Shown here in pieces: positions 27,107 to 35,281 of a DNA stretch of 36,750 nucleotides. Position 1 is the first letter of the stretch; every line of letters starts with the position of its first letter. A program made the translations under genes and the position numbers. A model generated the notes under the pieces. That model was not told the DNA's origin. It made no database searches and saw nothing but the letters and a program-made list of their open reading frames with translations. The DNA is from Phycisphaerae bacterium (lineage in GTDB: Bacteria; Planctomycetota; Phycisphaerae; UBA1845; JAFGLZ01), in assembly GCA_016927755.1 (NCBI GenBank), contig JAFGLZ010000032.1, positions 1 through 36,750 of the forward strand, given 5' to 3'.

Positions 27107-28297
27107 TCAGGGCTCGCAGGCCGAGCAGCAGCCGGGCGATGGCACGCGCTTTTCCATGAGTCTTCGGTCGATCGTCAGGTCGGCGAGGATCTCGGCGATT
27201 CGCTCGCCGGCACGGCCGTCGCCAAACGGGTTGACGGCTCCGGATGCACGCGCGCGCGCGCGCTCGTCGTGCAGGGCGCGATTCAAGGCATCGGCGATGG
27301 AATCGGCGTCTCCCGGCACGTCCGTGACGTTATCGGCGCGGAGACGACCTTCTTGCCGAGCGCCGATGTTGATCGTTGGCACGCCGAAGCTCGGCGTCTC
27401 GATGAGGCCGCTGCTGCTGTTTCCGATGACGGCGTCGGCGATTGAGAGCAGACTGTGGTACCGTCGCCGGCCGAGGCTCTCGAAGACGTGAACGTTTGGG
27501 TGACTTGTCGCAAACGCTCGAACGGCCTCATCGACCCAGCCGCCGCCGGCGTCGGCGTTGCTCAGCGTCAGGACGACCGTGGCGTCGGGTTGGGTCGCTA
27601 GCGCCGCCAGCATCGCCTCGAGTTCCACTCGGCTCTCTTCGGGCCGGAGGGTCACGGGCAGGTACGTCCCCGCGATGACCGGCGGGTCGAGGGAAATGCC
27701 CAGCGAGTCGGAGAGTGCGTCTGGCGTCATCAGGTCATCCGTGATTCCGTCCAGGCTGGGCAGGCCGACGACGTGGATCCGCCAGGGGTCTTGTCCCAGC
27801 GCGACGAGCCGATCGGCGTAGGTTTCGCAGGAGACGAAGTGAACGTGCGCGAGTTGGGTGAGCGCGTTGCGGAGGTAACCGTCCAGGCACGTTGCATGAT
27901 CGCACTCGCCGCCGCCGATGTGGGCGATCGGCAGGCGGAGGGCTGAGGCGGCCAGGGCCCCGGCGAATGTCTCGTACCGGTCGCCGAGGAAGACGGTGAC
28001 GTCCGGGGCCAGGCGCTGGAAGGTCTCGGCCAGGGCGCCGACACCTCGACCGATGGCCCGCGCGACGCCGAGGTCGCTATTGGTGGTGTCCGCTTCAAGG
28101 ATGCCGACGCGGGCCGCGAGGTCGAAGCCATCCGCCTCGATCTCTCGAACGGTCAGACCATGCGTTTCGGACAGGTGCGCGCCGGTGGCGACGAGGCGCA
28201 GCGATAGCCGCGGATGCGCGTCGATCGCGCGGAGGGCGCTGCGCAACACGCCGTAATCGCTACGCGCCCCCGTCAGCACGGCAACTCGTCGAGCCAC
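27107..28297 (-). CDS. neuC: UDP-GlcNAc 2-epimerase (hydrolysing), NeuC type
   Basis: Converts UDP-GlcNAc or a related UDP-sugar to the free 2-epimer and UDP, feeding NeuB. 396 residues with a GT-B-like fold. Family marks: VAVLTGARSDYG (residues 5-16), HLSETHG (41-47), GDRYE (105-109), HIGGGE (126-131) and GNSSSGLIETPSFGVPTINIG. The GTG start at 28297 follows the neuA TAA with no gap; AGGAG lies nine bases upstream. The C-terminus ends in a Cys-rich CCSACEP tail. A pure CG dinucleotide run lies inside the gene at 27249-27261. NeuC members include enzymes for GDP- and 6-deoxy sugars in legionaminate routes, so the substrate is open. Confidence 0.92.
   Translation of the reverse strand: MARRVAVLTGARSDYGVLRSALRAIDAHPRLSLRLVATGAHLSETHGLTVREIEADGFDLAARVGILEADTTNSDLGVARAIGRGVGALAETFQRLAPDVTVFLGDRYETFAGALAASALRLPIAHIGGGECDHATCLDGYLRNALTQLAHVHFVSCETYADRLVALGQDPWRIHVVGLPSLDGITDDLMTPDALSDSLGISLDPPVIAGTYLPVTLRPEESRVELEAMLAALATQPDATVVLTLSNADAGGGWVDEAVRAFATSHPNVHVFESLGRRRYHSLLSIADAVIGNSSSGLIETPSFGVPTINIGARQEGRLRADNVTDVPGDADSIADALNRALHDERARARASGAVNPFGDGRAGERIAEILADLTIDRRLMEKRVPSPGCCSACEP
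27249..27261. repeat. 13-base CG dinucleotide run inside neuC
   Basis: The plus strand reads CGCGCGCGCGCGC, encoding part of an Arg/Ala stretch (ERARARASG). Alternating CG favours Z-DNA and may slip during replication. In-gene slippage by one unit would shift the neuC frame. Confidence 0.85.
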
Positions 28298-29011
28298 TTA
28301 TGTACGCTCCTGGGCGGTGCCCGTACTCATCTCCGCATGGATCGTTTCGGCCAGGGCGAGATCCAGCGGCGTGTCGACGTCGATGCTCCGTTCGGCCGGC
28401 ATGACCAGCGCGGCGAACGGCATTAGGTGAAATTGTCCGGCGGCCAGGGCCGCAGCAAACCTCGTAACGAAGATAGCTCCGTTGAGCCGGTAAACGGGTT
28501 CGGCCCGTTGCCGATGGCTCGGCAGCGCTTCCTCGTCGAGAAACGGCACGGCGCGATCGCCGTTTAGTCGGTACATGTAGGCCGGATGCTCCGTCACCGG
28601 GCAGACGCTGGCAACGCACTCGTCGTCGGCGCGCCGCAGCAGCTCTACGGCCCGGTCGATGTCGTCGGCGGTCCTCAGTGGCGAGGTGGCCTGCAGGTGC
28701 ATGACGGCCCACGGGTCGTGTCCCTCGGTTTTGAGCCACTCGAGCCAATGGCGGCTGACCGCGCTGCCTGTGGCCGTGTCGGTCGCGAGCTCCGCGGGTC
28801 TGCGAAACGGGACCTCGGCGCCGGCCTGCCTGACGACGTCGGCGATTTCGTCGTCCTCTGTACTGACCATAAGGCGGTCAATGTACTGGCTGGCCAGTGC
28901 GGCGTTGATCGTGTGGACGATCAGCGGTTTTCCGGCGAAGTCGACGAGGTTCTTGCGCGGGATCCCTCGCGACCCGCCGCGAGCCGGGATCATGGCATAG
29001 ACGGTTGGCAT
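28298..29011 (-). CDS. neuA: CMP-nonulosonate (acylneuraminate) cytidylyltransferase
   Basis: Activates the nine-carbon acid with CTP to the CMP-sugar used by transferases. 237 residues, single-domain size. The nucleotide-binding start AMIPARGGSRGIPRKNL (residues 6-22), LATDTATGSAVSRHWL, LQATSPLRTADDID and YRLNGAIFVTRF match the family. The ATG at 29011 is used, with GGGG five bases upstream. It is the first gene of the operon; the palindrome and hairpin upstream may contain its control region. No sialyltransferase or transporter is present in the window. Confidence 0.93.
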   Translation of the reverse strand: MPTVYAMIPARGGSRGIPRKNLVDFAGKPLIVHTINAALASQYIDRLMVSTEDDEIADVVRQAGAEVPFRRPAELATDTATGSAVSRHWLEWLKTEGHDPWAVMHLQATSPLRTADDIDRAVELLRRADDECVASVCPVTEHPAYMYRLNGDRAVPFLDEEALPSHRQRAEPVYRLNGAIFVTRFAAALAAGQFHLMPFAALVMPAERSIDVDTPLDLALAETIHAEMSTGTAQERT

Positions 29012-29397
29012 CCTAACCCCAATCTGTCAGGCCGTTTGCGCGGACCCTCTCCCCGGCGACATACCGGTATTATCGACCCCCTCGGGGGTTACGGATGAGT
29101 CGTTCTGGCCAGGCGGGCCTTGGCGGACCGCCGGTCATGACGCGTCCGTACAAGCTGTTCGGATGCAAACGGTTTGTTTGACTACATGTTCGACAAGGAA
29201 AGCCTTTTGGCCCTATGGGCATCCAACTATTGACCAGGGGATTGTGGGATATGCAGCAGATCGAGAGCGGGGTCCGATGTGAGGAGTACCGGTACGACCA
29301 TCCGAAGGGATCTTGCTGGGAGCTTGCGCGCATAGATAGGTGGGGCGATCGGTGGCTGGGTCGACAGGGGCCGTGGGATGAGGCATAATCGGGGTCG
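29012..29397. other. Divergent gap between neuA and the UVR-motif gene
   Basis: 386 bases without a supported gene. It holds a perfect palindrome ATACCGGTAT (29061-29070), a GATAAT -10-like hexamer on the minus strand (29069-29074), a hairpin (29076-29089) and the short palindrome CAAACGGTTTG (29166-29176). A TTGACT at 29178-29183 faces the UVR-motif gene, but no matching -10 follows. Confidence 0.5.
29061..29089. promoter_or_regulatory. Operator-like palindrome and hairpin upstream of neuA
   Basis: ATACCGGTAT (29061-29070) is a perfect 10-bp palindrome. It overlaps GATAAT (minus strand, 29069-29074), a 5/6 -10 match for the neuA operon. ACCCCC (29076-29081) and GGGGGT (29084-29089) form an adjoining stem. 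Together these could be a repressor site plus promoter. No convincing -35 is seen. Confidence 0.3.
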
Positions 29398-30189
29398 ATG
29401 GCGATGACGAAAGACATCAGCGAAATCCTGAAGAACTGGCCGACTGAGAGCGAGCTGGCCGCGCGACGGATCGTCGGCAAGGACGGGACGGAGCAGATTC
29501 AGCTCCGCATTGATCTGGGCATTCTGCAGATGGAGTTGGACGGTCGTCCTGACGGCGAGCGTCCGTTCGGTCAGCCGAGTCTTCTCGACCACCTGCTCCG
29601 GGTCAGCGGCGGCAAGCCTGACCTCGAGTTGGACGCGGAGACGTGGAACGAGCTGGATCGGGAGATCTACCAGTTCTACCACCGGCGGCGGGCGCTGCTG
29701 ATCCTGGGCGCTCATTCACATGCGGAGGGGGAGAACAGCGAGGCGATCAGGCATTACCGGCGGGCCGTTCGCGATGCCAACCATAACCTGCGGATCATGG
29801 ACTTCATCAAGGGTCACAGCCCTAATGACGAGTTCGTGGAGGGCCACGAGCGCTATCGCCCGTTTGTTCTGATGCATCGGACGCTGGCCGAGGCCCAGAC
29901 GGAACTGATCAACAAGGACGCGGATCAGGCCATCGAGCGGTTGAAAGAGGGTATCGCGGCGATCGAGGAGACGTACGAGGAGGCGGAAGGGGCCGAGATG
30001 GTGCAGCAGGATCCGTCAATCCTGCAGTTGCGGGCGCTTGAGCGTCAGATCCGCCGGCAGCACAGTCTGGACAAGACGCTGCAGGAACAGCTCGACGAAG
30101 CGGTCAGGAACGAGGAGTATGAGCGGGCCGCGGAGCTTCGCGATCGAATGCGGGCGCGGCAGGAGACGCGGATGCACGGGTCCGCTTAG
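29398..30189 (+). CDS. UVR-motif (UvrB/UvrC-like) domain protein
   Basis: 263 residues, cytoplasmic, helix-rich. The C-terminal helices LQEQLDEAVRNEEYERAAELRDRMRA (about residues 225-252, split over two helices) are a clear UVR motif, as in UvrB, UvrC and the McsA family. UvrB helicase or UvrC nuclease domains are absent. The middle part (LDREIYQFYHRRRALLILGAH) and the acidic coiled stretch (IERLKEGIAAIEETYEEAEG) suggest a coiled coil or TPR-like bundle. ATG at 29398 is chosen; the second ATG two codons on is also possible. It lies 54 bases before the ABC transporter genes on the same strand. Role unknown; the UVR motif usually mediates protein binding. Confidence 0.75.
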   Translation: MAMTKDISEILKNWPTESELAARRIVGKDGTEQIQLRIDLGILQMELDGRPDGERPFGQPSLLDHLLRVSGGKPDLELDAETWNELDREIYQFYHRRRALLILGAHSHAEGENSEAIRHYRRAVRDANHNLRIMDFIKGHSPNDEFVEGHERYRPFVLMHRTLAEAQTELINKDADQAIERLKEGIAAIEETYEEAEGAEMVQQDPSILQLRALERQIRRQHSLDKTLQEQLDEAVRNEEYERAAELRDRMRARQETRMHGSA

Positions 30190-30243
30190 TCGCCGGACGG
30201 ACGCTTCACTCCCAACGCTCAGAACTGGGCAGCACCCCTTGCC

Positions 30244-31659
30244 ATGCGACTTCGGTTGTTGGACGTGATCTTGGTCGTCGTCGTTCTGGCCGTGTTGGGT
30301 CTGATGGCTTACACGCCCCGGCCACCGGAGCGCCGTCCGGACGGTCGGACCATCGTGACGTACTGGGAGAAGTGGACCAAGTTCGAGGGCGAGGCGATCA
30401 AGCACGTCGTCGAGCGGTTCAACGCGATTCCCGGGAACACCATTTACGTCAAGCTGATGACCGTCAGCGACATCCAGGACAAGGTCAAGGTGGCATCGGC
30501 CGGCGGCGACCCGCCGGACGTGACGGGGCTGTACAACTTCAACGTGGCCTCCTTCGCCGATCAGAACGCGCTGGTGTGCCTGGACGACCTGTGCCGGGAG
30601 CACGGGCTCAACGAGGGCCATTACATTCCCGTCTACTGGCAGATGTGTCAGCATCGCGGTCACACGTGGGCGTTGCCGACGACGCCGGCGACGGTCGCCC
30701 TGCACGTCAACCGCAAGATGCTTCGGAGCGCGGGTCTGCCTGATCGATTTCCCGAGACGATCGCGGAGCTGGACGAGTGGGCCGAGCGGCTGACGGTCGT
30801 TCGCGTTCGCGTGAACGGCAAGGAGCGGGAGTGTTCATGGAAGGAGTTCGAGGGACTCTCCGGCGGGGCGGGCAAGTCGGACAAGGTGGAGTTCGTCGAC
30901 TTCGTTCAGATGGGGTTTCTTCCGACGGAGCCGGGGTGGTTCAACTGGGGCTTATGCGCGTGGTTCGGCGGCAAGCTGATGGATCCGGAGCGGGGGATCA
31001 CGGCGGACGATCCGGGCGATCTGGCGGCATTGGAGTGGTTCTGCAGCTATGCGGAGAAGTACGGGCTGAACCGGATCGACCGGTTTCAGGGCGGGTTCGG
31101 GAACTTCTCGTCACCGGAGAACGCGTTCTTCAACGGCAAGATCGCGATGGAGCTTCAGGGCGTGTGGCTGGCGAACTTCATTGCACAGTACGCGCCGAAG
31201 GGTTTTGACTGGGACGCGGGCCCGTTTCCGGCCGTGAAACCGACCAAGGATCCGATCACGGAGGCCGATGCGGACGTGATCTGCATTCCGGCGGGCTCGC
31301 GGCATCCGCGCGAGGCGTTTCAGTTCATCGCGTACCTTCAGTCGCAAGAGGGCATGGAGCTGCTGTGCCGGGAGCAATGGAAGCACTCGCCGCTTTCGAA
31401 GGTGAGCGCTGCGTTCTACGCGAGCCATCCGAACAAGCGGATCAAGCTGTTTTACGATCTGGCGTGGTCGCCGAACGTGATGACGCGTCCGCGGATTGGG
31501 GTGTGGGAGGAGTACGAGAAGGTCTTGACGACGGCCTATGACAACGCCTGGCAGCGGATCGAGACGCCGAGGCAGGCGCTGGCGGTGGTCCAGAGGCACA
31601 TGACTCGACGGTACGCGGCGGAGCTGGTGAGGTTGGAGCGGCTGGGGGCGCGGCCATGA
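30244..31659 (+). CDS. Sugar ABC transporter substrate-binding protein
   Basis: Captures a solute outside the cytoplasmic membrane for the two permeases that follow. 471 residues. An N-terminal hydrophobic helix (residues 5-25, LLDVILVVVVLAVLGLMAY) has no lipobox Cys, so it is likely membrane-tethered or cleaved by signal peptidase I. The mature part fits family-1 extracellular solute-binding proteins: VTYWEKWTKFEGEAIKHVVERFNA, AGGDPPDVTGLYNFNVASFADQ, FFNGKIAMELQGVWLANFI and PAGSRHPREAFQFIAYLQSQEG. The stop overlaps the permease ATG by four bases (ATGA). The sugar is unknown. Confidence 0.9.
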   Translation: MRLRLLDVILVVVVLAVLGLMAYTPRPPERRPDGRTIVTYWEKWTKFEGEAIKHVVERFNAIPGNTIYVKLMTVSDIQDKVKVASAGGDPPDVTGLYNFNVASFADQNALVCLDDLCREHGLNEGHYIPVYWQMCQHRGHTWALPTTPATVALHVNRKMLRSAGLPDRFPETIAELDEWAERLTVVRVRVNGKERECSWKEFEGLSGGAGKSDKVEFVDFVQMGFLPTEPGWFNWGLCAWFGGKLMDPERGITADDPGDLAALEWFCSYAEKYGLNRIDRFQGGFGNFSSPENAFFNGKIAMELQGVWLANFIAQYAPKGFDWDAGPFPAVKPTKDPITEADADVICIPAGSRHPREAFQFIAYLQSQEGMELLCREQWKHSPLSKVSAAFYASHPNKRIKLFYDLAWSPNVMTRPRIGVWEEYEKVLTTAYDNAWQRIETPRQALAVVQRHMTRRYAAELVRLERLGARP

Positions 31660-32570
31660 CGGCGGGCACTCGGCGGAACCTGCGCAACGGCCTTCTGTTC
31701 ACCGCGCCGTGGATCGTCGGGATCAGCGTCTTCATCGTGTATCCGATCGGCGCGTCTTTCTACTACAGCCTGTGCGACTACTCGGTGTTGAGTCCGCCGG
31801 TGTTCATCGGGCTGGGCAACTACGCGGATCTGCTGGGCGACCGCGTGTTCTTCATCGTCCTGCGGAACACGCTGTTGTATACGGCGGCGTTCGTCGTCCT
31901 CGGGCAGATCGTCGCGTTGCTGCTGGCGATTCTGCTGAACATGCGGTCGCGCGCGGTGTCTTTCTATCGAACGCTGCTGTACGCGCCGTCGCTGGTCCCG
32001 CAGATCGGCGCGGCGGTGATTTGGATGTGGATGTTCAATACGGAGTATGGGCCGATCAACACCGGTTTCGAGGCGGTCGTGGGCTGGCTGCCGGCGGCGA
32101 TCCGTCCGGACCCGCCGATGTGGTTCAACAGCCAGGACTCGGCCATGGAGGCGCTTCTCTTCATGAGCCTGTGGAGCCTGGGCAACGTGATGGTGATTTA
32201 CCTGGCGGGGCTGCAAGACATTCCGGCGTCGTTGTACGAGGCGGCGGAGATCGACGGCGCGGGCGTTCTGGCCAGGACGTTCAACATCACGCTGCCGATG
32301 CTGAGCCCGGTCATGTTGTTCAACGGGATCATGGGGATCATCGCCGGGTTGAACACGTTCGCGATGCCGAAGATGGTGGTGAGCACGAACCGGTATCGTC
32401 TCGGCGACTCGATCAGTTTCTACGTGATGGAGCTGCAGCACCAGGCGTTCAACAATCTGCGGATGGGCTACGCCTCGGCGATGGCCTGGATCCTGTTCGT
32501 GATCGTGTTGGGGCTGACGTTGCTGGTGATCCGTTTGAGCATGCGGTACGTGTACTATGAGGCGAAGTGA
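31656..32570 (+). CDS. ABC transporter permease, MalF/UgpA type
   Basis: 304 residues, inner-membrane permease with about six hydrophobic segments (first at about 15-35, LLFTAPWIVGISVFIVYPIG). The EAA loop that docks the ATPase is YEAAEIDGAGVLARTFNITLP (near residue 190). Start at 31656 overlaps the substrate-binding gene's stop, so translation is coupled. No ATPase gene is found nearby; a shared MsmK/UgpC-type ATPase elsewhere is likely. The gene follows standard carbohydrate ABC importer order. Confidence 0.93.
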   Translation: MTAGTRRNLRNGLLFTAPWIVGISVFIVYPIGASFYYSLCDYSVLSPPVFIGLGNYADLLGDRVFFIVLRNTLLYTAAFVVLGQIVALLLAILLNMRSRAVSFYRTLLYAPSLVPQIGAAVIWMWMFNTEYGPINTGFEAVVGWLPAAIRPDPPMWFNSQDSAMEALLFMSLWSLGNVMVIYLAGLQDIPASLYEAAEIDGAGVLARTFNITLPMLSPVMLFNGIMGIIAGLNTFAMPKMVVSTNRYRLGDSISFYVMELQHQAFNNLRMGYASAMAWILFVIVLGLTLLVIRLSMRYVYYEAK

Positions 32571-32665
32571 GGAAGGAGAGGACAGGTCATTTCTCCCGGT
32601 TCGCGGAGACGCGGCGGTAGGCGGTAAGCTTGCGCGCTGGAAAAGTAGAATGTCCCCTTTTTCGC
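32571..32665. repeat. REP-like palindromic stretch at the second permease start
   Basis: The interval between the two permease cores contains short opposed blocks (GTCATTTCTCCC near its left end and AGTAGAATGTCCCC near its right end) around a GC-rich centre. This arrangement recalls short intergenic palindromic repeats. The right block contains the ATG chosen for the second permease. Copies elsewhere in the genome cannot be checked, and none is seen in this window. Confidence 0.35.
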
Positions 32666-33528
32666 GGCATGTCGTGTTGATCGCGTTGGGGTTTGCGTTC
32701 TTGTATCCGTTGATGGTGTGCTTCTTCCGCGCGACGCAGCCGCCGCCGGATGCTCGGGCGGACGCTCGGGCGGCGACGTGGCTGGCGCAGGCGCGGGAGA
32801 ACTTTTCGACGGCGTTTCGGTACGGGATGCCGAAGGAGATGCAGGACGCGGCCGAGGACTGGCCGGTCTGGAAGCAGTTCTGGTACGGGCCGTTCAGCGG
32901 GTACTTCCTGAACACGCTGACGGTTGCGGTGCTGGGGGTGGCGGGCATCGTGATCAGCAGCTCGATGGTGGCGTATGGGTTCGCGCGGATCCAGTGGCCG
33001 GGGCGGGAGGTGTTCTTCTATCTGACGCTGGCGACGATGATGCTGCCGTTCGCGGTGACGATGGTGCCGTTGTACGGGGTATTCCGGGAGATCGGGTGGA
33101 TCGGGACGCTGAAGCCGCTGTGGGCGCCGGCGTGGTTCGCGAACGGGTTTAACATCTTTCTGTTGCGGCAGTTCTATCGTCGGATTCCTGACGAGCTGAC
33201 GGAGGCGGCACGGATCGACGGGTGTAACGAGTGGGAGATCTTCACTCAGATCGTCCTTCCGCTGTCGAAGCCCGTGTTGGTCGTTGTTGCGCTGTTTCAC
33301 CTCTTTTATACCTGGAACGACTTTCTGGGTCCTTTGATCTTTCTTACGGAGCCGAGCGATTTCACGATCTCGCTTGGGCTCCAGTACTTCGCCTCGCGTC
33401 ACGGGGGGGTGAGCGAGTCTCAGATCCTGGCGGCGGCGGCGGTCGTCGTTGCGCCGATGATCGCGGTTTTCTTCCTGGCACAGCGATTCTTCACCGAGGG
33501 CGTTGCGACGACGGGGATCAAGGGGTAG
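32650..33528 (+). CDS. ABC transporter permease, MalG/UgpE type
   Basis: 292 residues from the ATG at 32650, giving a normal length with MSPFSRHVVLIALGFAFLYP as first helix. An in-frame ATG at 32557 lies inside the previous gene and would add 31 unlikely residues. Membrane segments and the EAA loop LTEAARIDGCNEWEIFTQIVLP are intact. A longer than usual extracytoplasmic loop follows helix 1 (about residues 25-85, with PPPDARADARA). It pairs with the MalF-type permease to form the channel. The weak ribosome context and the REP-like sequence at the start suggest a changed 5' end. Confidence 0.88.
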   Translation: MSPFSRHVVLIALGFAFLYPLMVCFFRATQPPPDARADARAATWLAQARENFSTAFRYGMPKEMQDAAEDWPVWKQFWYGPFSGYFLNTLTVAVLGVAGIVISSSMVAYGFARIQWPGREVFFYLTLATMMLPFAVTMVPLYGVFREIGWIGTLKPLWAPAWFANGFNIFLLRQFYRRIPDELTEAARIDGCNEWEIFTQIVLPLSKPVLVVVALFHLFYTWNDFLGPLIFLTEPSDFTISLGLQYFASRHGGVSESQILAAAAVVVAPMIAVFFLAQRFFTEGVATTGIKG

Positions 33529-33621
33529 CGCGGTTTCGTGAGCCCTCCTGTTCTCCGTATGGCTTCCTCAGGCCGAGTCTGGTCGCGGCTCTTCTTCTCG
33601 ACTTCGATATAGACAAGGGGA

Positions 33622-35112
33622 TCAGCGTTCGTAGCAGCCGAGGTCTATACCGACCGCCTCGGGGCGGGGGTTGCCTGCCAGGTCGATGGTGGGGGCGTCG
33701 GTGGTGGTTCCGGCGTTGATGGCGGGGCTTCCGTCGGCGAGGTGGTAGTCGCCGTCGTTGCCCCATGCGGGGCTGACGAACTTGGGGTCCTTGCAGAGGC
33801 TGCCGGCGCCGAGGGCGCCGCTTTCGATGTTGGTGGAGGTGTAGTCATTGCCGGCGAGCTCGACCTGGACGGATTCGTTGCCGCCGCGCAGGAAGAGGTT
33901 GTGGTCGGCGGTGAGGGTTACACTGTTGCCGAAGAAGACGGGGCCGTAAGCGCCGGCGATGATGGTGTTCCGCATGACGACGGTGATGGGCGCGGTGTCT
34001 TCGTACTGGACGTACATGGGGTAGGCCTGTCGGGTGGGGTTGTCGTGGAGGGTGGTATTGATGATGTCGAATCGGGCGTTGATGTGGTCGGTGCCGATGA
34101 CGATGCCGGCCCAGGGGGAGGCGCCACCGACGCCGTCGCCGGCGCCGTAGATCAAGCAGTTGACGATCTTGCTGCCGTCGCCCCAGAGCTTGATGCCGTC
34201 GCAGGCGTTGTTACTGACGATGCACTCGTGGATGTGGGTATTGCGTGCCTTGGAGTCCAGGCCGTCGCCTTGGTTGTGCTCGGCGACGGTTCGGGCGATC
34301 TCGACGGGTCCGTTTGAGGGCTCGATGCCGAAGCCGTCGGGTCGGTCGTAGGGGCGGTTGGCGCCGTCGGTGCCTTGGTAATAGTGGCCGGAGTAGGATA
34401 GTCGGCTGTCCTTGATAACGAGGTTCGTCAGGCCGCCGGCTTGGCCCATGGGCCCGCCGATCGCGCCGAAGCCGCAGTACTCGATGCGACAGTCGAAGAC
34501 TTCCAGTCCGTCGACGTCTTGCAGGTCGAGGCCGAACTCGTCTAAGTGGTGGATGTAGAGCTGGTTGAGGACGACGTGGTCGGCGGGGCTATCGGCGACG
34601 ACGAGGCCGTCTCTGAAGTAGACGGCGGCACCGGTGGCCTGGTCGTCGTGGGTGATCTCGAGGTTCTCGAGTCGGACGTAGCTGGCGCCTGACAGGTCGA
34701 CGGCGTGTGAGAGGTCGTCCCTGCCCGCGAGGACGGGTCGGTTGCCGTCCTGGCCCTTGATGGTGATCCAGGCGTTCTGGGTTCCGGACGGGGGCGTGAG
34801 AATGTCGGCATCGAATTCGGACAGGACGTACTTGCCGGCGAGGACGACGAGGGTATCGCCCGGGGCGAGCTGTCGCGAGGCGTAGCCGGGCGAGGCCCAT
34901 GGCTGATTCTGGGTGCCGGGGTTGGCGTCGTTGCCGTCGGGGGCGACGTAGTAGGTGGTTGATGGGAGGTTGGGGTCGGGCGTATTGGGCGTGTTTGGGG
35001 TGTCTGGAGTGTTGGGTTCCGGCTGGAAGAGCCCTCCGCACTGTACTGCCGCGATCGAGAGGATGAGGATGCCGATCTTTGAGACGTATCCGATCGAACT
35101 CTGGCGGTTCAT
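33622..35112 (-). CDS. Secreted parallel beta-helix protein
   Basis: 496 residues. An N-terminal signal ends near Cys25 (IAAVQCGG), lipoprotein-like but with Gln before Cys, so lipidation is uncertain. Residues 31-50 are a Pro/Thr/Asn/Asp low-complexity linker (PDTPNTPNTP). From about 55 (YYVAPDGNDANPGTQNQPWAS) the protein has the DUF1565/pectate-lyase-like right-handed beta-helix pattern with recurrent VRLENLEITHDD, CDGIKLWGDGSKIVNCLIYG and FDIINTTLHDN rungs. The C-terminus SPAINAGT...IDLAGNPRPEAVGIDLGCYE resembles the choice-of-anchor Q region. Possible polysaccharide lyase or binding protein; no catalytic residues identified. Confidence 0.86.
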   Translation of the reverse strand: MNRQSSIGYVSKIGILILSIAAVQCGGLFQPEPNTPDTPNTPNTPDPNLPSTTYYVAPDGNDANPGTQNQPWASPGYASRQLAPGDTLVVLAGKYVLSEFDADILTPPSGTQNAWITIKGQDGNRPVLAGRDDLSHAVDLSGASYVRLENLEITHDDQATGAAVYFRDGLVVADSPADHVVLNQLYIHHLDEFGLDLQDVDGLEVFDCRIEYCGFGAIGGPMGQAGGLTNLVIKDSRLSYSGHYYQGTDGANRPYDRPDGFGIEPSNGPVEIARTVAEHNQGDGLDSKARNTHIHECIVSNNACDGIKLWGDGSKIVNCLIYGAGDGVGGASPWAGIVIGTDHINARFDIINTTLHDNPTRQAYPMYVQYEDTAPITVVMRNTIIAGAYGPVFFGNSVTLTADHNLFLRGGNESVQVELAGNDYTSTNIESGALGAGSLCKDPKFVSPAWGNDGDYHLADGSPAINAGTTTDAPTIDLAGNPRPEAVGIDLGCYER

Positions 35113-35281
35113 GGCATGGCCCCTGGGACCCGGCGTCCGCCATTATATCGTGCTTTCGGCTGATCAAGACGGGGCAAGGGGATCGTCAGTTCCGCTGGAG
35201 GGACGTCGATTCGCGTCCCCCACCGCTAAAGCGATGGGCCACCCGTTCTTATCGATCCATCCACGCATTCCTGCAGGCGGC

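Noticed and set aside
26381..27445. Plus-strand open frame across the methyltransferase and neuC
   Set aside because: Spans two convincing genes in antisense and has no recognisable domain.
31536..32948. Minus-strand open frame across the permease genes
   Set aside because: His/Arg/Gln-rich antisense translation without any domain, opposite two clear permeases.
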